Shown here: in pieces, positions 1-5,766 of the stretch
Layout: each line of letters starts with the position of its first letter
Numbering within the stretch: the stretch's first letter is position 1
Origin: Gemmatimonadota bacterium
GTDB taxonomy: Bacteria > Gemmatimonadota > Gemmatimonadetes > Longimicrobiales > Gaopeijiaceae
Direction: 5' to 3'
NCBI GenBank assembly: GCA_018678395.1
Contig: JAHHMJ010000705.1
Location: 1-21,018, forward strand
DNA: 21,018 nt
Translations under genes and position numbers: made by a program
The notes under the pieces: model-generated
Databases searched by the model: none
Seen by the model: only the letters and a program-made list of their open reading frames with translations
What the model was told of the DNA's origin: nothing

Positions 1-166
1 GTGTCTGGCACTCGTGCACCTGCTCGAGAGACCCTCGATCGGTCGCGAGCTCGTCGGGAAGCGGTGGCCCGCGCCGCGAATACTGGAGGCGCGCCTGCAC
101 GCGCAGATCGCGAGGTGCGGTCCGGAACCGCTCGACGATGGTGGACAGGGCTTCGGGAAGGCTCAT
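1..166 (-). CDS. sufE: SufE-family cysteine desulfuration protein, N-terminal part (cut by window edge)
   Basis: SufE accepts sulfane sulfur from a SufS-type cysteine desulfurase and passes it on for Fe-S cluster assembly in the cytoplasm. Reading the minus strand from an ATG at 166, the frame stays open for 55 codons to the left edge. It begins MSLPEALSTIVERF, has an LPDEL segment near residues 36-40, and ends in QVHECQT at residues 49-55. The pattern LPE..L near the start and QV.ECQT about 50 residues in is typical of SufE; C53 would be the sulfur-accepting cysteine. The C-terminal two thirds lie outside the window. It is divergent from the sulfurtransferase at 287, a pairing also known in actinobacteria (a sufE-like gene beside sseA in Mycobacterium). 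The Shine-Dalgarno is weak: GGAG lies about 15 nt upstream. I am fairly sure of the family; the physiological partner is inferred. Confidence 0.75.
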   Translation of the reverse strand, partial: MSLPEALSTIVERFRTAPRDLRVQARLQYSRRGPPLPDELATDRGSLEQVHECQT

Positions 167-274
167 GCAGCGAGCTACCGGCTCCGGGCCTCGGGGTTCC
201 TCGCAGGGCGGGTAGAGGCGAACCCGACGCGGGCGGGCGGGTACCGGTGACCGACCCCGTGGTGCACCCCTCTC

Positions 275-280
275 GGAGGA
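275..280 (+). promoter_or_regulatory. Shine-Dalgarno of the sulfurtransferase gene
   Basis: GGAGGA sits 6 nt before a GTG at 287. It decides the start of the sulfurtransferase, because there is no ATG nearby in that frame until a Met inside the conserved region. Confidence 0.7.
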
Positions 281-286
281 CCTCTC

Positions 287-1162
287 GTGGCCGCCCCGAC
301 CGACGCCGACGCCCGCTTCCAGCAGTACGCTCGCCCCCAGATGCTGGTCTCGACCGACTGGCTCGCCGAGCACTTGGACGACCCGGCGGTGGTGGTGGTC
401 GAGTCGGACGAGGACGTCCTGCTCTACGACACGGGGCACATCCCGGGGGCGATCAAGATCGACTGGCACATGGATCTGAACGATCCGCTCACGCGCGATT
501 ACCTCGATGCCGAGGCGTTCTCGGCGTTGATGTCCGAGAAGGGCATCAGCCGCGACACGACCGTCGTCTTCTACGGCGACAACTTCAACTGGTGGGCCGC
601 GTACGCCCTCTGGGTCTTCACCCTCTTCGGTCACCCGGACGTGCGTCTCGTGGACGGCGGCCGTCGCAAGTGGATTGCCGAGGGCCGGCCCCTCACCACC
701 GATGTGCCCGAGCCCGCGAGCACCCGATATCCGGTGGTGGAGCGGCACGACGCGCCGATCCGCGCGTTCCGGGACGACGTGATGGGTCACGTCGAGGCCG
801 GGGGTGACCTGGTCGACGTCCGTTCGCCGCAGGAGTATTCGGGCGAACTCCTGCACATGCCCGACTACCCGCAGGAGGGGAGTCTGCGCGGAGGGCACAT
901 TCCGGGGGCGCGCAGCGTCCCGTGGAAGCGCGCCGCGAACGACGACGGCACGTTTCGCTCCGTCGACGAGCTGCGAGCCATCTACATGGAAGAGCAGGGG
1001 CTGACGCCGGGCGATCCCGTGGTCGCCTACTGCCGCATCGGCGAGCGCTCCAGCCACACGTGGTTCGTCCTGCGGCACCTGCTCGGCTTCGAGAACGTCC
1101 GCAACTACGACGGTTCGTGGACCGAATGGGGCAACCTGGTGCGCGCTCCGATCGAACGCTGA
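287..1162 (+). CDS. sseA: Thiosulfate/3-mercaptopyruvate sulfurtransferase (tandem rhodanese)
   Basis: A 291-residue cytoplasmic protein with two rhodanese domains, the usual length for this family. It transfers sulfane sulfur from thiosulfate or 3-mercaptopyruvate to cyanide or thiol acceptors through a cysteine persulfide. The N-terminal domain (about 17-135) carries DTGHIPGA and is catalytically dead: the active-site position reads YGDNFNWW with Asp (about D98) instead of Cys. The C-terminal domain (about 155-288) has [16 protein letters not shown] and the active loop CRIGERS with C249 as nucleophile, followed by SHTWFVL as in the mycobacterial CysA/SseA sulfurtransferases. The loop type suggests thiosulfate as donor, but I cannot decide the substrate. 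The GTG start is supported by GGAGGA. The divergent sufE supports a role in persulfide handling. The gene converges with the exonuclease across a 19-bp gap. Confidence 0.93.
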   Translation: MAAPTDADARFQQYARPQMLVSTDWLAEHLDDPAVVVVESDEDVLLYDTGHIPGAIKIDWHMDLNDPLTRDYLDAEAFSALMSEKGISRDTTVVFYGDNFNWWAAYALWVFTLFGHPDVRLVDGGRRKWIAEGRPLTTDVPEPASTRYPVVERHDAPIRAFRDDVMGHVEAGGDLVDVRSPQEYSGELLHMPDYPQEGSLRGGHIPGARSVPWKRAANDDGTFRSVDELRAIYMEEQGLTPGDPVVAYCRIGERSSHTWFVLRHLLGFENVRNYDGSWTEWGNLVRAPIER

Positions 1163-1181
1163 GACGCCCGACGCGACCGCA

Positions 1182-1958
1182 TCAGCGCCCCAGGTTCTCC
1201 AGCGCGCGGCGCACGACGTCACGCACCTCTTCGTCCATGTCGTCGGCGCCGAGCATCCACTCCAGATAGTCTGCCTGCTCGCGGGCGACGTCCTCCAGGC
1301 TTCGGCCTCGGTGCTTCCCACGGCAGAAGATCAGGCCGTCGCCGGGATCGTCGAACCAGCGCTGCAGGCCGGTCCGGAAGGGGGCGAAGTCGTCGCAGTA
1401 TCCCTGCAGGCCGTCCAGGTCCCGGGGCAGGTGATCGTAGCGCTCCAGCTGGGCGGACAGCACGGCCGCCGAGGTCCGGATGTCGCCGAGGGCGGTGTGG
1501 GCCTCCTCGTGGTCGCGCCCGAGGTAGAACCGCGCAGCGGCCGACAGGTCCCGCCGCTCCTCGCGGTGGAAGATGATCTGCATGTCGATCATGCGGCGCC
1601 CCGAGACGTCGAAGGCCACGCCGGCGCGCCGGAACTCGGCGAGCAACATGGGCACGTCGAAACGCCGGATGTTGAAGCCGCCCAGGTCGGCGTCGTCCAG
1701 GAGGGCGGCCAGCGATCGTGCCCGGCGAGAGAAGGGCTCCTCGTCGGCGACGTCGGCGTCGGTGATCCCGTGGACTTCGGTCGCCTCCGCCGGGATCGGG
1801 ATCCCGGGGTTGAAGCGGCGCACGCGCTCCAGTACATCGCCGGAGGGGTGCACCTTGATCAGGGCGAGCTCCACGATGCGGTCGCGATCGATGGAGAGAC
1901 CGGTCGTCTCGAGGTCGAAGAACGCCAGGGGACGGTCGAGAGCGAACGGAAGGTGCAC
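1182..1958 (-). CDS. DnaQ-like DEDDh 3'-5' exonuclease with C-terminal exonuclease-X-like domain
   Basis: A 258-residue protein read from a GTG at 1958. It has the three Exo motifs of the RNase T/DnaQ fold: FFDLETTGL (D15, E17), FNIRRFDVPML (D101) and HTALGDIRTS (H154, D159), so all DEDDh metal/catalytic residues are present. HGITDADV between the first two is usual for the family. After the nuclease domain comes about 45 residues containing FCRGKHRGRSLEDV and DYLEWML, which match the small domain found at the C terminus of exodeoxyribonuclease X-like proteins. It probably trims DNA 3' ends in repair or proofreading; it is not fused to a polymerase. An in-frame GTG at 2024 would add 22 residues that do not look conserved. 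I prefer 1958 because it leaves a 109-bp divergent gap to the oxidoreductase, but neither start has a good Shine-Dalgarno. Confidence 0.85.
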   Translation of the reverse strand: MHLPFALDRPLAFFDLETTGLSIDRDRIVELALIKVHPSGDVLERVRRFNPGIPIPAEATEVHGITDADVADEEPFSRRARSLAALLDDADLGGFNIRRFDVPMLLAEFRRAGVAFDVSGRRMIDMQIIFHREERRDLSAAARFYLGRDHEEAHTALGDIRTSAAVLSAQLERYDHLPRDLDGLQGYCDDFAPFRTGLQRWFDDPGDGLIFCRGKHRGRSLEDVAREQADYLEWMLGADDMDEEVRDVVRRALENLGR

Positions 1959-2067
1959 GGCGTGTCCGGGGTCGCGGGAATTGATGGATCGCCACGGGGT
2001 CGCCAGACTCGCTACGGTCCGCACGCCCCCGACGAGCGGAACCTACGTTCAACCCGAGGAGACGAAC

Positions 2068-3069
2068 ATGGCCGAGCCGACCATGCGCGCGGTCGTGATG
2101 GCGGAGCCCGGACCTCCGGAAGTGCTTCGCATCGAAGCGAGACCGCGGCCCGTCCCCGGGCCGCACGAGGTGCGGGTGCGGGTCGCCGCGAGCGGTCTCA
2201 ACCGTGCCGACCTGCTGCAGCGACGGGGGCGGTATCCCGCGCCTCCGGGAGTCCCTGCCGACATCCTCGGACTCGAGTACTCGGGCGTCGTCGACGCGGT
2301 GGGAGAGCGGGTCGGGCAGTGGTCGCCCGGGGATCGGGTCATGGGCCTGGTCGGCGGCGGCGGGTACGCGGAGGCGGTGGTCGTCCACGAGGACGAGGTG
2401 CTCCCGATCCCCGATGTCGTGGAGACCGTCGACGGTGCGGCGCTGCCCGAGGCGTTCCTCACGGCGTGGGATGCGATGGACCTGCAGATGGGACTCGCTG
2501 CGGGCGAGACCGTCCTGATTCACGCGGTCGGCAGTGGTGTCGGCACCGCGGCGGTCCAGTTGGCGTCGCTCACCGGCGCTCGGGTCCTGGGGACCTCGCG
2601 CACGCCCGAGAAATTGCGGCGAGCGACCGACCTGGGCCTCGACGAGGCGATCCCCGGGGGAGGGGCCGCGTGGGCGGAGGTCGTGATGGAGCGAACCGGC
2701 GGACGGGGCGTCGACGTCATCGTCGATCTGGTCGGGGGCGCATACCTGGAGGGCAACCTCGCCTGCGTGGCACCGCGCGGCCGCATCGTCGTGGTGGGCG
2801 TGCCGTCCGGATCGGTGGCGCCCATCGATCTTCGGGCCCTGATGCGCCGCCGCGCTTCCCTCACCGGGACGGTTCTGCGGGCCCGGTCGGCCGTGGAGAA
2901 GCGCGCCCTGATCCACGAGGCCCGTCGCCGTCTCCTGCCCGCGATGCGGACCGGAAGGCTGCGGCCCGTCGTGTACCGGCACTTCGCGGCCAAGGACGTC
3001 GTTCAGGCCCACCGGGCCATGGAAGACAACAGCAACTTCGGCACAATGACCCTCGTGTGGGGGTCCTAG
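2068..3069 (+). CDS. NAD(P)H-quinone oxidoreductase, PIG3 family (zinc-free MDR)
   Basis: A 333-residue medium-chain dehydrogenase/reductase. The GroES-like domain (about 1-130) contains SGLNRADLLQRRGRYPAPPG followed by LGLEYSGVV, the signature stretch of the PIG3/TP53I3-type quinone oxidoreductases. The Rossmann domain has the nucleotide-binding stretch HAVGSGVGTAAVQLA (about 150-165). The cysteine and histidine zinc ligands of alcohol dehydrogenases are absent, as expected for quinone reductases. It ends HRAMEDNSNFGTMTL, close to the C terminus usual in this family. It likely performs NADPH-dependent reduction of quinones or reactive carbonyls in the cytoplasm. The ATG at 2068 is preceded by GAGGA at 2056-2060 with 7-nt spacing. 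A second in-frame ATG five codons on is a less likely start. The peptidase gene follows after 56 bp on the same strand and could be cotranscribed, though the two functions are not obviously related. Confidence 0.92.
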   Translation: MAEPTMRAVVMAEPGPPEVLRIEARPRPVPGPHEVRVRVAASGLNRADLLQRRGRYPAPPGVPADILGLEYSGVVDAVGERVGQWSPGDRVMGLVGGGGYAEAVVVHEDEVLPIPDVVETVDGAALPEAFLTAWDAMDLQMGLAAGETVLIHAVGSGVGTAAVQLASLTGARVLGTSRTPEKLRRATDLGLDEAIPGGGAAWAEVVMERTGGRGVDVIVDLVGGAYLEGNLACVAPRGRIVVVGVPSGSVAPIDLRALMRRRASLTGTVLRARSAVEKRALIHEARRRLLPAMRTGRLRPVVYRHFAAKDVVQAHRAMEDNSNFGTMTLVWGS

Positions 3070-3079
3070 TCGCGACCTG

Positions 3080-3114
3080 CACCCCGTCCCACACCCCGTC
3101 CCACTCCCGTTCCA
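3080..3114 (+). repeat. 12-bp tandem repeat in front of the peptidase gene
   Basis: CACCCCGTCCCA occurs twice back to back (3080-3091 and 3092-3103). A degenerate 11-nt third copy, CTCCCGTTCCA, follows at 3104-3114 and its last base is the first base of the Shine-Dalgarno. The copies are purine-poor, so the leader should be unstructured. Copy number could vary by slippage. Confidence 0.7.
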
Positions 3115-3119
3115 GGAGG
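3114..3119 (+). promoter_or_regulatory. Shine-Dalgarno deciding a GTG start
   Basis: AGGAGG directly abuts an ATG at 3120, which leaves no spacer. The in-frame GTG at 3126 has a normal 6-nt spacing. I therefore place the start of the peptidase at 3126. Confidence 0.6.
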
Positions 3120-3125
3120 ATGTCC

Positions 3126-4511
3126 GTGAGGCCTCGCCTGCCCACCGTCGCCACGCCGCTCGCCCTCGCCGCGGCGCTCTCGCTTCCGACATTCGCCGCA
3201 GCCCAGACGGTCGACACGCCGGCGACCGACCTCCGCATCTACGACATCGTGGCGGCGGCCTCCGCCGAGCGTGTCGAATCCGACATCCGTACCCTGGCGG
3301 GCTTCGGCACTCGCAACACGATGTCGGACACGCTGTCCGACACGCGTGGCATCGGCGCCGCCCGGCGGTGGATCAAGGAGGAGTTCGATCGGATCTCCGA
3401 GGCCTGCGGTGGGTGCCTCGAGGTCTCCTACCAGCGGAACCTGGTCGAGGGCAGCGAGCGCGGACGGATCCGCGAGGACACCTGGGTCGTCAACGTCATC
3501 GCGATCTTGCGGGGCACGGTCGAACCCGATCGCTACGTGATCATGTCGGGTGACATCGACTCCCGGGCCTCGAACGGGTCCGACGGCGAAGTCGACGCTC
3601 CCGGCGCGAACGACAACGCCTCGGGGATGGCCGGCGTGATCGAGGCCGCCCGCATTCTCACGGCCCAGCGGCCGTTCGGGGGGAGCATCGTCTTTGCCGG
3701 ACTCTCGGGTGAAGAGCAGGGCCTGTGGGGCGGTCAGCACATGGCGTCGGTGGCCCGCGAGGAAGGGTGGGAGATCACCGGTGTGCTGAACAACGACATG
3801 ATCGGCAACATCGCCGGAATCGACGGCGTGATCGACAACACCGTCTTCCGGGTGTTTTCGCAGGCGACTCCGCTCCCGGACTACCAGCCGGACGGGTGGA
3901 ACTACCGGTTCTACGGGGGCGAGGTGGACGGCCCCTCGCGCCAGCTGGCGCGCTACGTGGATCGCATCACCGAGACCTACTTCACGAACCTCGACGCCAG
4001 GATGGTCTATCGGCTCGACCGCTTCGGGCGGGGCGGGCACCACCGGCCCTTCAACGACGCCGGCTTCCCCGGCGTGCGCATCATGGAGTCGCACGAGCAC
4101 TACGACCGGCAGCACCAGGACATCCGGGTCGAAGACGGTCGGGAGTTCGGCGACGTCGTCGACGGGGTCGACTTCGCCTTCGCGGCCCGCATGACCGCGG
4201 TGAATGCAGCGGTTCTGGGTGCCTTGGCCTGGGCACCGCCCGCGCCGAACAACGTCCAGGTCGGCGGTGCGGTGCGCCCGTCCACGACGCTTGCGTGGGA
4301 CGCAGTCGACCATCCGGATCTGCTCGGATATCGCGTCTACTGGCGGGATACCACGTCGCCCCAGTGGGAGAACTCGCGGTTCGTGGGCGACGTCGACCGG
4401 TTCACGCTCGAGAACCTGGTGATCGACAACTACCTCTTCGGAGTCGCGGCCGTCAGCCGAACCGGCGCGGAGAGCGTGGTCGCATTCCCGACCGGGCAGC
4501 TGCGTCGGTAG
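3126..4511 (+). CDS. Secreted M28-family metallopeptidase with C-terminal fibronectin type III-like domain
   Basis: A 461-residue exported protein. Residues 1-27 form a Sec signal peptide (basic start, hydrophobic core LALAAALSLPTF, AAAQ cleavage region). The M28 catalytic domain spans about 95-360. Metal-site motifs visible are DAPGANDNASG (D163, bridging ligand), GEEQGLWGG (E196 catalytic base, E197 ligand), NNDMIGN (D224) and ESHEHYD (H323 or H325). The first ligand, normally the His of G-H-x-D-S, reads SGDIDS with Asp (D143), so the site is non-canonical. A beta-sandwich module, APPAPNNV to the end (about 372-455) with GYRVYWRDTT, looks like fibronectin type III. The family includes aminopeptidases that free N-terminal residues from peptides in the periplasm or outside. 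The zinc-peptidase activity is likely but weakened as a prediction by the Asp. It converges with the LuxR-type gene across 7 bp. Confidence 0.9.
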   Translation: MRPRLPTVATPLALAAALSLPTFAAAQTVDTPATDLRIYDIVAAASAERVESDIRTLAGFGTRNTMSDTLSDTRGIGAARRWIKEEFDRISEACGGCLEVSYQRNLVEGSERGRIREDTWVVNVIAILRGTVEPDRYVIMSGDIDSRASNGSDGEVDAPGANDNASGMAGVIEAARILTAQRPFGGSIVFAGLSGEEQGLWGGQHMASVAREEGWEITGVLNNDMIGNIAGIDGVIDNTVFRVFSQATPLPDYQPDGWNYRFYGGEVDGPSRQLARYVDRITETYFTNLDARMVYRLDRFGRGGHHRPFNDAGFPGVRIMESHEHYDRQHQDIRVEDGREFGDVVDGVDFAFAARMTAVNAAVLGALAWAPPAPNNVQVGGAVRPSTTLAWDAVDHPDLLGYRVYWRDTTSPQWENSRFVGDVDRFTLENLVIDNYLFGVAAVSRTGAESVVAFPTGQLRR

Positions 4512-4518
4512 AAGACGC

Positions 4519-5103
4519 TCAGGGCGAGGAGGGGGACGCCGGTCCCTCTTCGCCCAAGAGACCGGTCGGTGGCAGGAGCAGGTCCTCCAGGAAGAAGGCG
4601 GACAGTTCGGATCGGCCGGTGAGCCCGGCTTTCCGGTAGACGTTCCGGGCCTGTTGGCGCACGGTCCGTTCCGAGGTCTGCCTCACGCGGGCCACCTCTC
4701 GGTGGCTGAGGCCCTTGAGTAGGAGAAGGGCCACCGACCGCTCGGCGTTGGTGAGGGTCCAGCGGTCGAACTGGCGTGCGATGGATGCGCCCAGTCCGTC
4801 CAGAAGCTCCGACGTCTCGTCTCGCCAGCGGGCCGCTTCCGCACGGGCGTGCCCCACGTCTCTCTCGAGGAGAACGACGGAACGTCGTGCTCGCCGAAGG
4901 TGCCACCACAGCCGGGCGGCGGCCCCGGCGGACAGGACCATGAGTGCGCCTTCGAGGACCAGGTGGAGCGGCTCGGCCCCCGATCGGCCGTCCAGGATCA
5001 GGTCGGTCCCCACGAGTACCGCCACCAACGTGAGCACGACGATGGCGAAGAGGAGTCCCGAGGGGAGTGCGGGTGGCTCTGGGTGTGCGTTCGTAGGGGT
5101 CAT
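4519..5103 (-). CDS. Membrane-anchored LuxR-type HTH regulator
   Basis: A 194-residue protein. Two hydrophobic helices, about 14-36 (LPSGLLFAIVVLTLVAVLVG) and 46-67 (LVLEGALMVLSAGAAARLWW), form a membrane hairpin with a very short external loop (LDGRSGAEP). A basic, probably coiled-coil linker (about 68-110) follows. A LuxR/GerE-type helix-turn-helix lies at about 116-175, with LTNAERSVALLLLKGLSHREVARVR followed by TSERTVRQQARNVYRKAGL. There is no receiver, PAS or autoinducer domain, so the sensing mechanism is unknown; the membrane hairpin itself or a partner may sense. The ATG at 5103 follows NHFHSA in an upstream-open frame. I chose it because the upstream residues lack any conserved look and the hydrophobic segment then lies near the N terminus. 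There is no strong Shine-Dalgarno. It is divergent from a membrane haem-binding protein, which is the obvious candidate target or partner. Confidence 0.82.
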   Translation of the reverse strand: MTPTNAHPEPPALPSGLLFAIVVLTLVAVLVGTDLILDGRSGAEPLHLVLEGALMVLSAGAAARLWWHLRRARRSVVLLERDVGHARAEAARWRDETSELLDGLGASIARQFDRWTLTNAERSVALLLLKGLSHREVARVRQTSERTVRQQARNVYRKAGLTGRSELSAFFLEDLLLPPTGLLGEEGPASPSSP

Positions 5104-5247
5104 CGCTGAGTGGAAATGATTGAATGCCAGAGACTTGGCCGGCCGTATGACATTTGACGGATGGTCTCGAGGTCCGGAAGCCGACACGATCGTGATGATC
5201 TGACGAGGGTGGTCCTCCGTCGTCCGTACCCCTGCATCCGTGAGCCC
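5104..5247. promoter_or_regulatory. Divergent intergenic region between LuxR-type gene and haem-binding gene
   Basis: This 144-bp gap must hold both promoters. It is locally AT-richer at 5110-5157. A TTGACG at 5154-5159 (plus) resembles a -35, but no matching -10 stands at 16-18 nt. I can see no convincing operator dyad. The gap is a candidate control region only. Confidence 0.35.
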
Positions 5248-5760
5248 ATGAGCAATTCCGTCAAGATCGCGCTGCTGGCCCTCCTGGCCGTCTTCGTCGC
5301 CCTGCAGCTCTACCCTGTCGATCGCGCCAACCCGCCGGTCACCGCCGCCCTGGATCTGCCCGAAGGCGAAGTGGGAGACATCTTGCGGGATGCGTGCCTC
5401 GACTGCCACAGCCACGAGACCGTCTGGCCCTGGTACTCACGGATCGCACCCGCGTCCTTCTTCGTCGCGGACCACGTGGAAGAGGGACGGGAGCACCTCA
5501 ACTTCTCCACGTGGACGACAGAGGACGTCGAGTCCCGGGATCACATGCTCGAAGAAATGGTGGAGGTAATGGAGGAGCGCGAGATGCCTCTCCGGTCCTA
5601 CACGCTAATCCACCCTGAAGCACGACTGACCGGTGCTCAGCGGAGTCTACTGATCCGTTGGGCGCGCGAGCGCCGCGCGGGCCTGAGATCGTCCGAGTCC
5701 CGCGAGCCTTACGACGCAGCCGAAGACGGGGAGCACGACCGACGGGAAGGCCGTGGCTGA
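5248..5760 (+). CDS. Membrane-tethered haem-binding domain protein (single CxxCH)
   Basis: A 170-residue protein with an N-terminal transmembrane helix or uncleaved signal (about 5-22, IALLALLAVFVALQLYPV). A haem-binding domain follows with CLDCH (C50, C53, H54), then SHETVWPWYSRIAPAS, and REMPLRSYTLIHPEARL near 111-127, where M113 could be the second axial ligand. This arrangement fits the small 'haem-binding domain' family common in Bacteroidota and other aerobes, where the domain also appears attached to cytochrome c peroxidases. The likely site is the periplasmic face of the inner membrane, with an electron-transfer or haem-handling role; the exact partner is not known. The charged tail after about 145 (RSSESREPYDAAEDGE...) looks disordered. 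There is no obvious Shine-Dalgarno. The gene converges with sucA across only 6 bp, and is divergent from the membrane-anchored LuxR-type gene. Confidence 0.85.
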   Translation: MSNSVKIALLALLAVFVALQLYPVDRANPPVTAALDLPEGEVGDILRDACLDCHSHETVWPWYSRIAPASFFVADHVEEGREHLNFSTWTTEDVESRDHMLEEMVEVMEEREMPLRSYTLIHPEARLTGAQRSLLIRWARERRAGLRSSESREPYDAAEDGEHDRREGRG

Positions 5761-5766
5761 AGAGAC

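Noticed and set aside
14..250. A 78-codon plus-strand frame at the left edge
   Set aside because: It is antisense to the SufE frame and has no motif; the minus-strand reading carries a family signature.
3120..3125. ATG at 3120 as the start of the M28 peptidase
   Set aside because: AGGAGG touches it directly with no spacer; the GTG at 3126 has normal spacing and gives an equally good signal peptide.
1219..3192. A 657-codon minus-strand frame across the exonuclease, oxidoreductase and peptidase start
   Set aside because: It crosses three genes on both strands and shows no domain; it is a GC-driven shadow.
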